64,000 nt of DNA from Solimonas sp. SE-A11 (lineage in GTDB: Bacteria; Pseudomonadota; Gammaproteobacteria; Nevskiales; Nevskiaceae): NCBI RefSeq assembly GCF_030345715.1, contig NZ_JAUASX010000011.1, positions 111,565 to 175,564 of the forward strand, read 5' to 3'. Positions 51,396 through 62,860 of the stretch are shown in pieces (position 1 is the first letter of the stretch; every line of letters starts with the position of its first letter). The position numbers and the translations under genes were made by a program. The notes under the pieces were generated by a model, which worked only from the letters and a program-made list of their open reading frames with translations, was not told the origin of the DNA and ran no database searches.

Positions 51396-51941
51396 TTACG
51401 GCAGCAGGCTCTTGATGTCGACCGGGGCTTCCTCGTTGAGAGCCTCGCCCTTGTCCTTGCCCTTGATGGCCATGCCGGCCACGCGGTAGAAGTTGTAGTC
51501 CGGGTACTTGCCGGGCCCGCTGATCAGCAGGTGCTCCTTCTCGTACACCAGGTTCTGGCGGTTGTACTCGCCCATCTCGTAGTCCGGCGTCAGCTGGATC
51601 GCGTTGGTCGGGCAGGCCTCTTCGCAGAGGCCGCAGAAGATGCAGCGCGAGAAGTTGATGCGGAAGAACTCCGGGTACCAGCGGCCGTCCTGCTTCTCGC
51701 CCTTCTGCAGCGAGATGCAGCCCACCGGGCAGGCCACCGCGCAGAGGTTGCAGGCGACGCAGCGCTCTTCGCCGTCCGGATCGCGCGTCAGCACGATGCG
51801 GCCGCGGTAGCGGGGCGGAATATACGGCTTCACCTCGGGGTAGCTGATGGTGTCGCGCGGGCGCCAGCTGTGGGAGAAGATCATCCCGATGCTGCGCAGC
51901 TGGGTGTAGATGCCGTGCATCACGGCCTTGAATTGGCTCAT
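51396..51941 (-). CDS. nuoI: NADH-quinone oxidoreductase subunit I
   Basis: NuoI carries the iron-sulfur clusters N6a and N6b. The 181-residue protein has two ferredoxin motifs, [12 protein letters not shown] and [12 protein letters not shown]. Its start is one base after the nuoH stop region. The C-terminal tail ends next to the inverted-repeat element. Confidence 0.97.
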   Translation of the reverse strand: MSQFKAVMHGIYTQLRSIGMIFSHSWRPRDTISYPEVKPYIPPRYRGRIVLTRDPDGEERCVACNLCAVACPVGCISLQKGEKQDGRWYPEFFRINFSRCIFCGLCEEACPTNAIQLTPDYEMGEYNRQNLVYEKEHLLISGPGKYPDYNFYRVAGMAIKGKDKGEALNEEAPVDIKSLLP

Positions 51942-51942
51942 G

Positions 51943-52950
51943 TCAGGCTCCGTGGTTCCACAGCACGATCGCGCCGGTGACGAGGAGGTTGATCAGCGAC
52001 AAGGGCAGGCAGACCTTCCAGGCCGCGGACATCATGTGGTCGTAGCGCGGGCGCGGCAGCGCGGCGCGCAGCAGGATGAAGCTGGACATGAAGAACAGGC
52101 TCTTGATGGCGAACCAGACGAAGGGAATCTGCTCGGTCCAGAAGGGGCCTTCCCAGCCGCCGAAGAACAGCGCCACCGTCAGGCCCGAGACCATGACGAT
52201 GCCGACGTACTCGCCGACGAAGAACATGCCGAACTTCATGCCCGAATATTCGGTGTGGTAGCCCGCCGCCAGTTCCGACTCTGCCTCGGGCAGGTCGAAC
52301 GGCGTGCGGTGGGTGACCGCCACGGCGGCCAGCGCCCAGACGCAGAAGCCGATGAACTGGGGGATGATGTTCCAGTAGCCGGCCTGCTGGTACTCCACGA
52401 TCTCGCGCAGGTTGAAGGTGCCGGCCTGCATCACCACGCCCATCAGCGACAGGCCCATGAATACTTCATAGGAGATGGTCTGCGCGGTGGAGCGAAGGCC
52501 GCCGAGCAGTGCGTACTTGCTGTTGGAGGCCCAGCCGCCGAGCATCACCGCGTACACCGCCAGGCCGCCGATGGCGAAGAAGAACAGCATGCCCAGGTCG
52601 GCCGAGGAGACACCCCAGTTCGGCGTGATCGGCACGAACAGGAAGCCCAGCAACATCATGCTCATCGCGATCAGCGGCGCGAGGATGAAGGTGACCTTGT
52701 CGACGAAGGGCGGCGTCCAGTCTTCCTTGAAGAAGATCTTGATCATGTCCGCGATGACCTGGCCGAGGCCGAAGGGGCCGATGCGGTTCGGGCCGTACCG
52801 GTCCTGCCAAAGGGCCAGCAGGCGGCGCTCCAGCCAGATCATCCAGGCCGCGGTCAGGACCACGCCCAGCAGGATGATCACGGACTTCACCATCGCCCAG
52901 ATCGCGGCGAGGACTACCGGCGAGGTCAGCCAATCCACGAATGCGGACAT
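51943..52950 (-). CDS. nuoH: NADH-quinone oxidoreductase subunit H
   Basis: NuoH forms the quinone chamber at the membrane junction. The 335-residue protein has eight helices and the conserved loops [14 protein letters not shown] and [12 protein letters not shown], plus [12 protein letters not shown] use the ATG at 52950, preceded by AGGGAG; a longer start at 52983 would overlap nuoG by 29 bases. Confidence 0.96.
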   Translation of the reverse strand: MSAFVDWLTSPVVLAAIWAMVKSVIILLGVVLTAAWMIWLERRLLALWQDRYGPNRIGPFGLGQVIADMIKIFFKEDWTPPFVDKVTFILAPLIAMSMMLLGFLFVPITPNWGVSSADLGMLFFFAIGGLAVYAVMLGGWASNSKYALLGGLRSTAQTISYEVFMGLSLMGVVMQAGTFNLREIVEYQQAGYWNIIPQFIGFCVWALAAVAVTHRTPFDLPEAESELAAGYHTEYSGMKFGMFFVGEYVGIVMVSGLTVALFFGGWEGPFWTEQIPFVWFAIKSLFFMSSFILLRAALPRPRYDHMMSAAWKVCLPLSLINLLVTGAIVLWNHGA

Positions 52951-52954
52951 GCGC

Positions 52955-55663
52955 TCAGGCTCCCTTGGCGACGGTGGCGGCACTGCCGGCCTTCAGCGGC
53001 GGCACACCGGCCAGGCCCACGGGCAGGCCGAGCACGCCGGCCGGCAGGTCCGGACGGACGCGCGCGGGCAGGCTGAAGGTCTGGCCGTCGAGCGTGATGC
53101 TCACCAGCTCGGCATGGTTCACGCCCAGGCGTGCGGCGTCGCCGACGTTGAGCGCGGCATAGGTCGCCGGGATGCGCTCCTGGATCGGCGCGGCCCGCGA
53201 TGACAGCTCCTCGCTGCCGAAGTGCTGGTACAGCGGCTCCACGCGCAGGGCGCCGTTGGGCTTGAAGGCCGCCGGCACCGCCGCGTAGTAGGCCGGGCGC
53301 GAGGCGCCGGCCTTGAACAGGTGCACGCCGGAGTCGCCGCCGCGCAGCGAGCCGCCGACCTCGGCCTGGAACTTGTTCCAGGCCTGCGGGCTGTTCCAGC
53401 CCGGGGCCCAGGCGAAGGGCAGCAGTTCCGGCGGGCGGTCGATGCCGTGGGAGCCGTTGACGCCTTCCATGGAGAAGGCCAGGGCGGAGTCGGCGTCCTG
53501 CGTGGAGCGCGGCTCGTGCACGAAGATGTTGGCGCGGGCGGCGGTGCGGCCGGACTGGCGCTGCGGCGCGCGCGCGACCTTCATGCCCTTGATGCGGAAG
53601 CTGGCGTTGGGGGCGGCGGCGGCGATGCCCTTGAGGGCGGGCAGGGCGGCTTCGGCCTGGGCCAGCACGTCGTCCAGGTTCTCCTGCGCCGCGTCACCGT
53701 TCTGCAGCCGGTCGAGCCAGCGCCAGGATTCGGCGATGGCGACCGAGCGGTCGTAGTACGCGGGGTCGAAGTTCTGGAAGTAGCGCTGCGCGCGGCCTTC
53801 ATAGTTGACCAGCGTGCCGTCGCCTTCGGCGAAGCTCGCGGCCGGCAGCAGGGCCTGGGCGCGCTGCGCGGTGCGGGTCTCCTGGTGCTCCAGCACGATC
53901 AGCGTGGCCTTGGCCAGGGCGGCGTCGACCTGGGCGGCCGGCAGGCGTGCGTAGAGGTCGTTCTCCACCACCACCAGCACGCTTGGCTCGGCGGCGGCGC
54001 GGGCCAGCATGGCTTCCAGGTCGGCGGCGTCGAACAGGGCCAGGCCGATGCTGTTGGATTCCGGCACCGCCAGGCAGATCTCGGCGCCCGGATGGCTGGC
54101 CTGCAGCGCCCAGGCGATGTTGGCGGCCGCCTGGATCACGGCGGCGTCGCCGCAGCCGGTACCGGAGATCACCAGCGGACGCTTGGCAGCCTTGAGCGTG
54201 GCGGCGATGCGCTGCGCCAGCTCGGTGGTCTTGGCATCCAGGCCTTCCACGGCCGGGCTGGACGCGTCCAGCGCGTGCGCGATGGCATAGCCCAGGCGGG
54301 CCAGGTCGGGCGCGGCGGCGCGGTGCGTGGCCACGGCCACGTCGTCGAAGCGGGTCTTGGCCGGGGTGGCGACGAACACCGGGTTCAGCTGGCGCTGGGC
54401 GATGTCCTTGGCCGAAGCCGCTTGCCAGTCGGGCACCTTCTTCTCGGCGCACAGGGTGTCGGCCTTGCCCTTGGCGGCCTGGCGCAGGGCCAGGGCGATG
54501 CGCGGCGCGGTGGCCAGCACGTCTTCGCCCAGGACCAGCACGGCGTCGGCTTCCTCGACCGAGGCCGGGGTGGCGCAGGGAGCGGTGCCCTTCTGCATCA
54601 CGTCCAGGCAGAGGCGGGCCAGGGCGGCGTCCAGCGCGGACTGGCCGTTGCTGAAGTTGGCGGCGCCGACCAGCTCGCGCAGGGCGTAGTTGGATTCGAT
54701 GGAGGCGCGCGGTGAGCCGATGCCCAGCACCGGCTTACCGGCCTTGAGTTGCTGACGGATGAACTCCAGCGCGTCGCCACCGTCCATGGCCTCGCGCCGG
54801 CCGTCCTTGCTCACCAGCAGCTGGCGCGGACGGTCCTTGCGGTTGACGTGACCGTAGCCGAAGCGGCCGCGGTCGCAGAGGAAGTAGCCGTTGAGCTCGG
54901 CGTGATAGCGGTTCTCGACGCGGCGCACCTCACCGTAGCGTTCGCCCGGGGAGATGTTGCAGCCCACCGAGCAGCTGGCGCAGATGCTGGGCGAGAACTG
55001 CATGTCCCACTTGCGCGTATAGCGCTCGGAGTGGGTCTTGTCGGTGAACACGCCCGTGGGGCAGACCTCGGTGAGGTTGCCGGAGAACTCGTTCTCCAGC
55101 GTGCCGTCCTTCTCGCGGCCGAAGTAGACGTTGGCGGCGGAGCCGTAGACGCCCAGGTCGGTGCCGCCAGCATAGTCGTTGTAGAAACGCGTGCAGCGGT
55201 AGCAGGAGATGCAGCGGTTCATCTCGTGCGCGATGAACGGGCCCAGGTCCTGGTTGCGGTGGGTGCGCTTGGTGAAGCGGTACTCGCGGTTGTGATGACC
55301 GGTCATCACGGTCATGTCCTGCAGATGACAGTGGCCGCCTTCCTCGCAGACCGGGCAGTCGTGCGGGTGGTTGGTCATCAGGAAGGAGATGATGGTCTCG
55401 CGGAATTCCTTGGATTCCTCGTCGTCGATCGAGATCCAGGTGTTGTCCGTGGTCGGCGTCATGCAGGACATGACGATGCGGCCCTGCTTGTCGTCGCCGT
55501 CCTTGTACTGCTTGACCGCGCACTGGCGGCAGGCACCGACCGAATCCAGCGCCGGGTGCCAGCAGAAGTAGGGGATGTCCAGGCCCAGCGAGAGACAGGT
55601 CTGGAGCAGGTTGTCGCCGCCCTTGACCTCGAACTGCTTGCCGTCAACGTGAATGATTGCCAT
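52955..55663 (-). CDS. nuoG: NADH-quinone oxidoreductase subunit G
   Basis: The 902-residue NuoG has an N-terminal [2Fe-2S] domain ([15 protein letters not shown]), the His-Cys3 cluster region ([12 protein letters not shown]), a ferredoxin-like site (CISCYRC) and the CASCSVGC motif of the extra N7-type cluster, followed by a long molybdopterin-oxidoreductase-like part. It begins three bases after the nuoF stop. The length is normal for gammaproteobacteria. Confidence 0.97.
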   Translation of the reverse strand: MAIIHVDGKQFEVKGGDNLLQTCLSLGLDIPYFCWHPALDSVGACRQCAVKQYKDGDDKQGRIVMSCMTPTTDNTWISIDDEESKEFRETIISFLMTNHPHDCPVCEEGGHCHLQDMTVMTGHHNREYRFTKRTHRNQDLGPFIAHEMNRCISCYRCTRFYNDYAGGTDLGVYGSAANVYFGREKDGTLENEFSGNLTEVCPTGVFTDKTHSERYTRKWDMQFSPSICASCSVGCNISPGERYGEVRRVENRYHAELNGYFLCDRGRFGYGHVNRKDRPRQLLVSKDGRREAMDGGDALEFIRQQLKAGKPVLGIGSPRASIESNYALRELVGAANFSNGQSALDAALARLCLDVMQKGTAPCATPASVEEADAVLVLGEDVLATAPRIALALRQAAKGKADTLCAEKKVPDWQAASAKDIAQRQLNPVFVATPAKTRFDDVAVATHRAAAPDLARLGYAIAHALDASSPAVEGLDAKTTELAQRIAATLKAAKRPLVISGTGCGDAAVIQAAANIAWALQASHPGAEICLAVPESNSIGLALFDAADLEAMLARAAAEPSVLVVVENDLYARLPAAQVDAALAKATLIVLEHQETRTAQRAQALLPAASFAEGDGTLVNYEGRAQRYFQNFDPAYYDRSVAIAESWRWLDRLQNGDAAQENLDDVLAQAEAALPALKGIAAAAPNASFRIKGMKVARAPQRQSGRTAARANIFVHEPRSTQDADSALAFSMEGVNGSHGIDRPPELLPFAWAPGWNSPQAWNKFQAEVGGSLRGGDSGVHLFKAGASRPAYYAAVPAAFKPNGALRVEPLYQHFGSEELSSRAAPIQERIPATYAALNVGDAARLGVNHAELVSITLDGQTFSLPARVRPDLPAGVLGLPVGLAGVPPLKAGSAATVAKGA

Positions 55664-55666
55664 GAA

Positions 55667-57052
55667 TCAGCTCGCTTTCTTCGTGGCGAGGTCGCGGTCG
55701 TCGGTGATGTCCGGCAGCCCTGCGGGGAGGGTGCAGACGTCCGGCTTGACCTCGTCGATGTCGCAGACGATGCCGATCTCGAATTCGTCGCGGAAATACT
55801 TGATGGCCGACTGCAGCGGCTCCATCGCGCCCGGTGCGTGGGCGCAGAAAGTGCGGCCGGGGCCGAGCCAGCGCGTCATCTTGCTCAACTGCTCGATGTC
55901 GCCGGTCTTGCCCTGGCCGTTCTCGATGGCGCGCAGGATCTTGACCGTCCACGGCAGGCCGTCACGGCAAGGCGTGCACCAGCCGCAGGACTCGCGGGCA
56001 AAGAACTCTTCCAGGTTGCGCACCGCCGAGACGATGCTCTGGTCCTCGGCCACCACCGTGATCAGGCCGGTGCCCATGCGGGAGCCGGCGCGGGCGATGG
56101 TGTCGAAGTCCATCGGCAGGTCCAGGTGCTCGGGCAGCAGGAAGTCGGTGGACGCACCGCCCGGCAGCCAGGCCTTGAGCTTCTTGCCGCCGCGCATGCC
56201 GCCGGCATGCACTTCCAGCAGCTCTCGGGCGGTGGTGCCCATCGGCAGTTCCCAGCAGCCCGGCTTGTTGGCGCGGCCGGAGACACCGTAGAGCTTGGTG
56301 CCGGCGTCGCTGGTCTTGCCCTGGTTCAATTCCTTGAACCAGGTGGGGCCGTTGAGCAGGATGTGCGGGATGTTGGACAGCGTCTCGACGTTGTTGACGA
56401 TCGTCGGACGGCCCCAGAGGCCGGCGATCTGCGGGAAGGGCGGCTTGGCGCGCGGGTTGGCGCGGCGGCCTTCCAGCGAGTTGATCAGCGCGGTCTCTTC
56501 ACCACAGATGTAGCGGCCGGCGCCGGTGTGCACGTAGAGCTCGAAGCTCCACTCGCCGCCCAGCACGTTCTTGCCCAGCAGGCCCGCGGCGCGGGCCTCG
56601 GCGATGGCCCGGTTCAGGCGCTCGGCGGCGACGACGTATTCGCCGCGCAGGAAGATGTAGCCGGTCTGGGCCTGGATCGCATAGCCGGCCAGAGCCATGG
56701 CCTCGACCAGCTGGTGCGGGGCCTGCTCCATCAGCAGGCGGTCCTTGAAGGTGCCCGGCTCCATCTCGTCGGCGTTGCAGACGATGTACTTGGTGCCGGC
56801 GTCCGGCCCCATGGGGATCAGCGACCACTTGATGCCGGTGGGGAAGCCGGCGCCGCCACGGCCGCGCAAGTTGGCTTCCTTGACCTTGGCCTGCACGTCC
56901 TGCGGCTTGAGCTCCTTGATCGCCTTGCGCAGGGCGGAGTAGCCGCCCTCGGCCTCGTGGCTCTTCAGGTCCAGGGGACCCGCAGCCGTGTCGATCAGGC
57001 GCGTCAGCGGCTTCTGGTAGTTGGGGTCCTTCGCGCTGCGCAGAGTGCTCAC
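55667..57052 (-). CDS. nuoF: NADH-quinone oxidoreductase subunit F
   Basis: NuoF holds FMN, the NADH site and cluster N3. The 461-residue protein has [10 protein letters not shown] for FMN/NADH binding and the cluster motif ESCGWCTPC with a later conserved cysteine. It overlaps nuoE by four bases. Confidence 0.97.
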   Translation of the reverse strand: MSTLRSAKDPNYQKPLTRLIDTAAGPLDLKSHEAEGGYSALRKAIKELKPQDVQAKVKEANLRGRGGAGFPTGIKWSLIPMGPDAGTKYIVCNADEMEPGTFKDRLLMEQAPHQLVEAMALAGYAIQAQTGYIFLRGEYVVAAERLNRAIAEARAAGLLGKNVLGGEWSFELYVHTGAGRYICGEETALINSLEGRRANPRAKPPFPQIAGLWGRPTIVNNVETLSNIPHILLNGPTWFKELNQGKTSDAGTKLYGVSGRANKPGCWELPMGTTARELLEVHAGGMRGGKKLKAWLPGGASTDFLLPEHLDLPMDFDTIARAGSRMGTGLITVVAEDQSIVSAVRNLEEFFARESCGWCTPCRDGLPWTVKILRAIENGQGKTGDIEQLSKMTRWLGPGRTFCAHAPGAMEPLQSAIKYFRDEFEIGIVCDIDEVKPDVCTLPAGLPDITDDRDLATKKAS

Positions 57053-57564
57053 TGGTAGTTCCCCAGGATCGCGGCGACGTCCTTGGGCTCCACCGGCCCA
57101 TGCAGGTCGTCGTCGATCATCATCGTGGCGCCGCGGTCGCAGGCGCCCAGGCAGCAGATCGGCAGCAGGGTGTAGCGGCCGTCCCGGGTGGTCTGGCCGA
57201 AGCGGATGCCGAGCTGCTTCTCCAGCTCGCCGCGCAGCTCGTCGTAGCCGGTGAGATGGCAGGAGATGCTGTCGCAGACCTTGATCACGTGGCGGCCCAC
57301 CGGGCGGCGGAAGATCAGGCTGTAGAAGGTGGCCACGCCCTCGAGGTCGGCGGCGCTGATGCCGATGGCTTCGGCGATCACGGGGATCGCGTCGTCCGGC
57401 ACCCAGCCACGGTGCTTCTGCACCGCCTTGAGCGCGTCGATACTGGCCGCGCGGCCGTCGGGGTAGTGGGTCAGTGCGTGCTCGATCTCGTGGCGCTCCT
57501 CGTCGCTGAGGACGAAGGAGGGCTTGTTGAGATCGGCGAGTTTGACGACTTTATCTGTCGACAT
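57049..57564 (-). CDS. nuoE: NADH-quinone oxidoreductase subunit E
   Basis: The 171-residue NuoE carries the [2Fe-2S] cluster N1a with ligands in CDSISC and CLGAC. The N-terminal helical part precedes a thioredoxin-like fold. Its start overlaps the 3' end of nuoCD by 14 bases. Confidence 0.97.
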   Translation of the reverse strand: MSTDKVVKLADLNKPSFVLSDEERHEIEHALTHYPDGRAASIDALKAVQKHRGWVPDDAIPVIAEAIGISAADLEGVATFYSLIFRRPVGRHVIKVCDSISCHLTGYDELRGELEKQLGIRFGQTTRDGRYTLLPICCLGACDRGATMMIDDDLHGPVEPKDVAAILGNYQ

Positions 57565-59329
57565 CGGCCATCACGAAGTCAATGCTGGCGATATAGGCGA
57601 TCAGGTCGGGCACCATCTGCCCGTTGATCGCCGCCGGAATCTGCTGCAGGTGCGCGAAGCTCGGTGTGCGGATGCGCGTGCGATAGCTCATCGTGGCCGC
57701 GTCGCTGGTGAGGTAGTAGCTGTTGATGCCCTTGGTCGCCTCGATCATCTGGCTGGTCTCGCCGGCCGGCATCACCGGGCCCCAGGACACGTCCAGGAAG
57801 TGCGTGATCAGGGTTTCGATGTCGCGCAGGGTGCGCTCCTTCGGCGGCGGGCAGGTCAGCGGGTGGTCCGCCTTGTACGGGCCGGAAGGCATGTTGTTGA
57901 GGCACTGCTCGATGATGCGCAGCGACTGGCGGATCTCTTCCTCGCGCGCCAGGGTGCGGTCGTAGCAGTCGCCCTTGTGGAACACCGGCACCTCGAAGTC
58001 GAAGTTCTCGTAGCCGGAGTAGGGGCGGGCCTTGCGCAGGTCGTAGTTGCAGCCGGTGGCGCGCAGGCCGGGGCCGGTGACGCCCCATTCGATCGCCGAG
58101 GCGGTGTCGTAGGCCGCCACGTCGCGCGAGCGCGACTTGAAGATGGCGTTCTCGACCGCGGCCTTCTTGTACTCGTCCAGGCGCTTGGGCATCCAGTCGA
58201 GGAACTCGCGGACCTTGCGGTCCCAGCCCTGCGGCAGGTCGTGCGCCACGCCGCCGATACGGAACCAGGCCGGGTGCATGCGGAAGCCCGTGACGGCCTC
58301 GATCACGTCGTAGGCCTTCTGGCGGTCCACGAACATATAGAACACCGGCGACATCGCGCCGACGTCCTGGGCGTAGGTGCCGTAGAACAGCAGGTGCGAG
58401 GTGATGCGGAAGAACTCCGCCATCATCACGCGGATGGTCTGGACGCGCTCCGGCACCTTGATGCCGGCGATCTTCTCCAGCGCCAGCACGTAGGGCAGGT
58501 TGTTCATCACGCCACCGAGGTAATCGATACGGTCGGTGTACGGGATGTAGGTGTGCCAAGACTGGCGCTCGCCCATCTTCTCGGCGCCGCGGTGGTGGTA
58601 GCCGATGTCCGGCACGCAATCCACCACCTCCTCGCCGTCGAGCTGCAGCACCACGCGGAAGGCGCCGTGCGCCGCCGGGTGGTTCGGGCCGAAGTTGAGG
58701 TACATGAAGTCGTGGTCATCGGTGCCGCGCTTCATGCCCCAGTCCTCGGGGACGAAACGCAACGCCTCCTGCTCCATGTCCTGCTTCAGGGAGTCCAGGT
58801 AGAAGGGGTCGAACTCGGTGGCGCGCGCCGGGTAGTCCTTGCGCAGCGGGTGACCGGTCCAGGTCGGCGGCAGCAGGATGCGGCGCAGGCCCGGGTGGCC
58901 GTCGAAGACGATGCCGAACATGTCCCAGACCTCACGCTCGTACCAGTTGGCGTTGAGGTAGACGTTGGTGATGGTCGGCAGCGAGGGCGTCTCGCCCTGC
59001 AGCGCCACCTTGAGGCGCACGTCACCCTTGCCGCGGGTGGCGATGTCGCGGTCGATCGACAGCAGGTGGTAGATCACCGTGAAGTCGGCCTGCGGCAGGC
59101 CGTGGCGGTGCTTGCGCAGCCGCTCGTCCATGGCCGTCAGGTCGTACAGCATCTTGTACGGCTTGGGCACCTCGTTCTTGAGGTAGCGCAGCACGTCGTG
59201 CAGGCGGTTGGCCGGCAGCCACAGCGTCGGCACCTGGTCGACGGTGGGCTGCAGGGTGAACAGGTTCTCGCCGAAGCGCGCGATCAGCTCGCGGACGACT
59301 TCGGGCAGGGCGGGGGCTCCGTCGGCCAT
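57551..59329 (-). CDS. nuoC: NADH-quinone oxidoreductase fused subunit C/D
   Basis: The 592-residue protein joins the 30-kDa subunit NuoC (about 1-180, with [13 protein letters not shown] and HPLRKDYP) to the 49-kDa quinone-site subunit NuoD (from about 205, with [13 protein letters not shown] and the C-terminal IRTPSF). Such nuoCD fusions are typical of enterics and several other gammaproteobacteria. It lies three bases after the nuoB stop. Confidence 0.97.
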   Translation of the reverse strand: MADGAPALPEVVRELIARFGENLFTLQPTVDQVPTLWLPANRLHDVLRYLKNEVPKPYKMLYDLTAMDERLRKHRHGLPQADFTVIYHLLSIDRDIATRGKGDVRLKVALQGETPSLPTITNVYLNANWYEREVWDMFGIVFDGHPGLRRILLPPTWTGHPLRKDYPARATEFDPFYLDSLKQDMEQEALRFVPEDWGMKRGTDDHDFMYLNFGPNHPAAHGAFRVVLQLDGEEVVDCVPDIGYHHRGAEKMGERQSWHTYIPYTDRIDYLGGVMNNLPYVLALEKIAGIKVPERVQTIRVMMAEFFRITSHLLFYGTYAQDVGAMSPVFYMFVDRQKAYDVIEAVTGFRMHPAWFRIGGVAHDLPQGWDRKVREFLDWMPKRLDEYKKAAVENAIFKSRSRDVAAYDTASAIEWGVTGPGLRATGCNYDLRKARPYSGYENFDFEVPVFHKGDCYDRTLAREEEIRQSLRIIEQCLNNMPSGPYKADHPLTCPPPKERTLRDIETLITHFLDVSWGPVMPAGETSQMIEATKGINSYYLTSDAATMSYRTRIRTPSFAHLQQIPAAINGQMVPDLIAYIASIDFVMADVDR

Positions 59330-59332
59330 GCG

Positions 59333-59995
59333 TTACACCGAATCCGGCGTGCGCAGGATGGTCTGCGCCTGGCGCTCGGCCTGCTTGAGGTCGCGCTGCG
59401 CCGGCATCTGGGCCTTGTAGATGCCCTGGTCTCCCACCACCCAGGACAGCGGGCGCCGTTCCTTGCCGATGGAGTCCTGCAGCATCATCAGGCCCTGCAG
59501 GAAGGCCTCGGGGCGGGGCGGGCAGCCCGGCACGTAGAGGTCCACCGGCAGGAACTTGTCCACGCCCTGCACCACGGAATAGATGTCGTACATGCCGCCG
59601 GAGTTGGCGCAGGAGCCCATGCTGATCACCCACTTGGGTTCCAGCAGCTGCTCGTACAGGCGCTGGACCACCGGGGCCATCTTGATGAAGCAGGTCCCGG
59701 CGATGACCATCAGGTCGGCCTGGCGCGGCGTGGCGCGGATGACTTCGGAGCCGAAGCGGGCCAGGTCATGGGTCGGCGTGAAGGCCGTGGCCATTTCCAC
59801 GTAGCAGCAGGACAGGCCGAAGTTGTACGGCCAGATCGAGTTCTTGCGGCCCCACTGCACCAGGTCCGAGAGCTTGGCGGTCAGCACGTTGCGGCTGACC
59901 TGCTCCTCGGTGAACGTCTCCTCGGCCGGTTTGGCAAAGGGCGAAACGCCGGTCGGACGGTTCGGGTCTATTCGGGTAAGGGTGTATTGAGGCAT
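59333..59995 (-). CDS. nuoB: NADH-quinone oxidoreductase subunit B
   Basis: NuoB carries the terminal cluster N2 that reduces quinone. The 220-residue protein has the adjacent cysteines in [10 protein letters not shown] and the further ligands in GSCANSGG and [10 protein letters not shown] use the ATG at 59995 (MPQYTLTR), although the open frame runs into nuoA. Confidence 0.97.
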   Translation of the reverse strand: MPQYTLTRIDPNRPTGVSPFAKPAEETFTEEQVSRNVLTAKLSDLVQWGRKNSIWPYNFGLSCCYVEMATAFTPTHDLARFGSEVIRATPRQADLMVIAGTCFIKMAPVVQRLYEQLLEPKWVISMGSCANSGGMYDIYSVVQGVDKFLPVDLYVPGCPPRPEAFLQGLMMLQDSIGKERRPLSWVVGDQGIYKAQMPAQRDLKQAERQAQTILRTPDSV

Positions 59996-60029
59996 GGGGC
60001 TGGCTCGCGCTTGCCGGGGGGAGGGCGGA

Positions 60030-60455
60030 TCAGGTCTGCTTGTCTTCGCGCTGCTTGCGCGCCTTGCGCGCCTGCGGTGCCCAGTCCAGGGCGCCGACGC
60101 GAACGAGGTAGACCAGGCTGGCGCCCAGGATGAAGATGAAGATGAAGGCCTCGATGAAGCCCATCCAGCCGGCCTCACGGACCGACACGGCCCAGGCGTA
60201 GAGGAACAGGGCCTCCACGTCGAAGATCACGAAGAACACGGCCACCAGGTAGAACTTGGCGGACAGGCGCAGCTTTTCGGGGGAGCCGGAGACCACGCCG
60301 GACTCGAAGGGCTCGTTGCGGGCGCGGGCGCCGGAGCGGCCACCCAGCAGCCAGGACAGCACCAGCATCAGGCCACAGAGGCCAAAAACGCCAATGATGT
60401 AGAGGGTGGTACCCCAGAACTCGGGCGATTCCGGAACGCTGGCGAAATCGGTCAT
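60030..60455 (-). CDS. nuoA: NADH-quinone oxidoreductase subunit A
   Basis: The 141-residue protein has three transmembrane helices and the conserved loop with FESGVVSG and [20 protein letters not shown], typical of NuoA. It is the first gene of the operon. The 203 bases upstream (60456-60658) should hold the nuo promoter, but I cannot place it with confidence. Confidence 0.97.
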   Translation of the reverse strand: MTDFASVPESPEFWGTTLYIIGVFGLCGLMLVLSWLLGGRSGARARNEPFESGVVSGSPEKLRLSAKFYLVAVFFVIFDVEALFLYAWAVSVREAGWMGFIEAFIFIFILGASLVYLVRVGALDWAPQARKARKQREDKQT

Positions 60456-60658
60456 TCGTGGCCTCGTACGGTCGTTGGTCTGTCTTTAATCTTGTGCGGG
60501 CGCTCCCCGGGCAGCCGCGAAGGTCGAGCCTCGACCGGCATGGCGTGGTGAAAACTTGCCCAGGGGTGACGGCCCGCATGCCGTCCAAACGGATTATAGA
60601 CCGGGGAGGTGCCTGAGCGCTGATTTTTTTGTCGGAAGTTGCAGGGGTGTTGACAGCA

Positions 60659-60682
60659 GAAGGCCCGCATGTGCGGGCCTTC
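60659..60682 (-). terminator. Hairpin after fpr
   Basis: GAAGGCCCGCA and TGCGGGCCTTC form an 11-bp perfect stem, 40 bases downstream of the fpr stop. No T-tract follows on the minus strand, so termination may be weak. Confidence 0.5.
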
Positions 60683-60721
60683 GGTGTGCAACTCCGGTGT
60701 ACAGCCGTGACGCTTGCGGCC

Positions 60722-61495
60722 TTATTTCTCCACGAAGGCCCGTTCGATCACGTAGTCGCCCGGGGTGCCGATATGCGGCGAGATCTCGAAGCCGCGGGCG
60801 TCGAGGATCTCGCAGGAGTCCTTCAGCATCTGGGGGCTGCCGCAGATCATCACGCGGTCGGTCACCGGGTTCAGCTCCGGCAGGCCGATGTCGGCGGCCA
60901 GCTTGCCGTTATTGATGACGTCGGTCAGGCGGCCCTGGTTGCGGAACTCCTCGCGGGTCACCAGCGGGTAGTAGATCAGCTTGTCGCGCACCAGATCGCC
61001 CAGGATCTCGTCATTGGGCAAGCCTTCCAGGAACTCCTTGTAGGCGAGGTCGTTGACGTTGCGCACGCCGTGGATCAGCACGATCTTCTCGAAGCGCTCG
61101 TAGGCGTCCGGGTCCTTGACCAGGCACATGAACGGCGCCAGGCCGGTGCCGGTGCTGAAGTAATAGAGGTTCTTGCCAGGCTTGAGGTCGTCCAGCAGCA
61201 GGCTACCAGTAGGCTTGCGGCTGACCAGCAACTCGTCGCCTTCCTTCAGATGCTGCAGGCGCGAGGTCAGCGGGCCGTTCTGGACCTTGATGCTGAAGAA
61301 CTCGAGGTAGTCCTCGTAGTTGGCGCTGGCGATGCTGTAGGCGCGCATCAGCGGGCGCCCATTGACCTCCAGACCAATCATGACGAACTGGCCATTGCGG
61401 AAGCGCAGGCCCGGATCACGGGTCGTCTTGAAACTGAACAGGGAGTCGTTCCAGTGGTGAACGCTCAGGACACGCTCGGGGGCGAAGGCGGCCAT
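60722..61495 (-). CDS. fpr: Ferredoxin--NADP(+) reductase
   Basis: The 257-residue flavoprotein has the FAD-binding motif RAYSIAS, the pyrophosphate-binding GTGLAPF and the C-terminal ICGSPQM-type NADP region with the terminal aromatic/acidic tail FVEK, as in bacterial Fpr (subclass II-like). It exchanges electrons between NADPH and ferredoxin or flavodoxin. It might feed the Rieske enzymes or P450, but it lies far from them next to nuo. It is monocistronic. Confidence 0.93.
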   Translation of the reverse strand: MAAFAPERVLSVHHWNDSLFSFKTTRDPGLRFRNGQFVMIGLEVNGRPLMRAYSIASANYEDYLEFFSIKVQNGPLTSRLQHLKEGDELLVSRKPTGSLLLDDLKPGKNLYYFSTGTGLAPFMCLVKDPDAYERFEKIVLIHGVRNVNDLAYKEFLEGLPNDEILGDLVRDKLIYYPLVTREEFRNQGRLTDVINNGKLAADIGLPELNPVTDRVMICGSPQMLKDSCEILDARGFEISPHIGTPGDYVIERAFVEK

Positions 61496-61641
61496 TTCAA
61501 TCCATGGTGCAGTGCAAAATGGGGCGCAATCTTAAGACAAATCGTGCCGGTAGTGGCAGCCCGGCCCGTAATTGCCTGAAAACAGCGCTTGCGGGAATAA
61601 AAAACCGGGTGGAATTGTCAGGTTACGGCCGTTGCGCCGCC

Positions 61642-62274
61642 TCACCCGCAGGGACTAGCGAGGGCGCCGCGCCCGGGTAGGACGGCTGCCGCCGCCTGCT
61701 GCAGCCAGGTGATGGGGTCCCGGGGGCGCAACTGCTTGCAGTCCATCAATAGACTGAAGGCCCGATCCTCGCCCAGGCTCCGGTGCAGGGTCTCCAGAAC
61801 GGGCCGGGCGCGGGCGGCCGGGATGGCCCAGGTGTTCAGCAGGGCGGCACCGAACTCCAGGACCTCTTCGGTGCTGACCGAGAGCAAGGCCGATACGGCG
61901 GGCTTCTGGGCTGGGGCCCTGGACGGGGCGGGGGCTGGCGGGGGCGCTGCCGGCGGTGCCGGGCTGGCGGCCGGGGCTGGGGTGGGCGAGTTGGCGCGCG
62001 CGGTGGCACGCGACTGCCTCTTTTCCACGTCGCGGCGCGCCTGGGGGTGCCAGCCCTCGTCACTGAACCAAGTGGTGGCGACCTTCAGGGCGGCCTGGCG
62101 CTCGGCCGCGGTAGTGGCGCGGGCGATGCGATACAGCTCGTCATGAGTCGGGGGCAGGGGGCATTCGCGGCTGTACTGCCAGTCCAGCAGGCGGTTGTAG
62201 GCGCCCTCCTCGGCCAAGCTGAGATGCGCCGTGGCGGTGGCGTGGATCGCGGGGCGGCGCTGGTAATGGTTCAT
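61642..62274 (-). CDS. DUF1376 (YdaU-type) protein
   Basis: The 210-residue protein starts with the DUF1376 pattern (ATAHLSLAEEGAYNRLLDWQY, then CPLPPTHDELYRIARATT), a winged-helix-like module found in phage or prophage replication proteins and in some chromosomal genes. A disordered Ala/Pro/Ser-rich stretch (about 90-125) leads to a C-terminal part with a helical segment. I chose the ATG at 62274. No other phage gene is nearby, so this is either a lone remnant or a domesticated gene. Confidence 0.7.
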   Translation of the reverse strand: MNHYQRRPAIHATATAHLSLAEEGAYNRLLDWQYSRECPLPPTHDELYRIARATTAAERQAALKVATTWFSDEGWHPQARRDVEKRQSRATARANSPTPAPAASPAPPAAPPPAPAPSRAPAQKPAVSALLSVSTEEVLEFGAALLNTWAIPAARARPVLETLHRSLGEDRAFSLLMDCKQLRPRDPITWLQQAAAAVLPGRGALASPCG

Positions 62275-62343
62275 GGGTTGGTTGCAGGCAGCAGCCTGCC
62301 TCCCTGGTGCTGGGTGGTGGAATGGGGGCGGGGGAGCGCCCAC

Positions 62344-62371
62344 AAAAAAGCCCGGCATCTCTGCCGGGCTT
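62344..62371 (-). terminator. Intrinsic terminator after ynfA
   Basis: A 10-bp stem (AAGCCCGGCA with its complement, TCTC loop) flanked on the left by an A-run, which reads as a T-tract for minus-strand transcripts coming from ynfA. Confidence 0.85.
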
Positions 62372-62470
62372 CTTCGGGACGCAAGCTCCCTGCGAAACAT
62401 TATCCCCGGGGCCGGGCCGGGCTCCTAACGGAACTCCGTATTTCTTGCCGGCAGGGCCGTGGCGCGGGAT

Positions 62471-62800
62471 TCAGGCCGGACGCTGCCAGCCCGCGGCGAT
62501 GATCGCCATGCCGGCCAGGGCGATGCCAGCGCCCATCCAGTCCCAGGGGCCCAGCCGCACCCCGTCCACCACCCGCAGCCAGACCAGGGCGGTGGCTACG
62601 TAGACCCCGCCGTAAGCGGCGTAGACCCGCCCGCTGGCGGCCGGGTGCAGGGTCAGCAGCCAGACGAACAGGGCCAGGCTGGCCGCCGCCGGCAGCAGCA
62701 GCCAGATTGACTTGCCCTGGCGCAGCCACAGCCAGGGCAGGTAGCAGCCGATGATCTCGGCCAGGGCGGTGGCGAAGAAGAGGAGGGTGGTCTTGAGCAT
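62471..62800 (-). CDS. ynfA: YnfA family (UPF0060) small membrane protein
   Basis: The 109-residue protein has four transmembrane helices. It begins with [22 protein letters not shown] and contains [19 protein letters not shown], which are family landmarks; YnfA-type proteins are related to small multidrug resistance transporters. Function in this organism is unknown. A terminator lies about 100 bases downstream. Confidence 0.93.
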   Translation of the reverse strand: MLKTTLLFFATALAEIIGCYLPWLWLRQGKSIWLLLPAAASLALFVWLLTLHPAASGRVYAAYGGVYVATALVWLRVVDGVRLGPWDWMGAGIALAGMAIIAAGWQRPA

Positions 62801-62860
62801 GGGGCATGGTAGCCGGGGTGGGGCGGCTACTGCATGGGGGCGCCTGGTTGGGCGAGCTGG

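Noticed and set aside
54749..57058. A 769-residue plus-strand frame across nuoF-nuoG
   Set aside because: Same shadow effect; the minus strand encodes complete, motif-bearing complex I subunits.
57551..59329. Fused nuoC-nuoD as an assembly error
   Set aside because: The fusion is a known normal arrangement in gammaproteobacteria and both halves are complete.
57524..60133. An 869-residue open frame on the plus strand across nuoB-nuoCD
   Set aside because: Antisense to highly conserved nuo genes; composition is His/Gln/Val/Arg-rich and no motif is seen.
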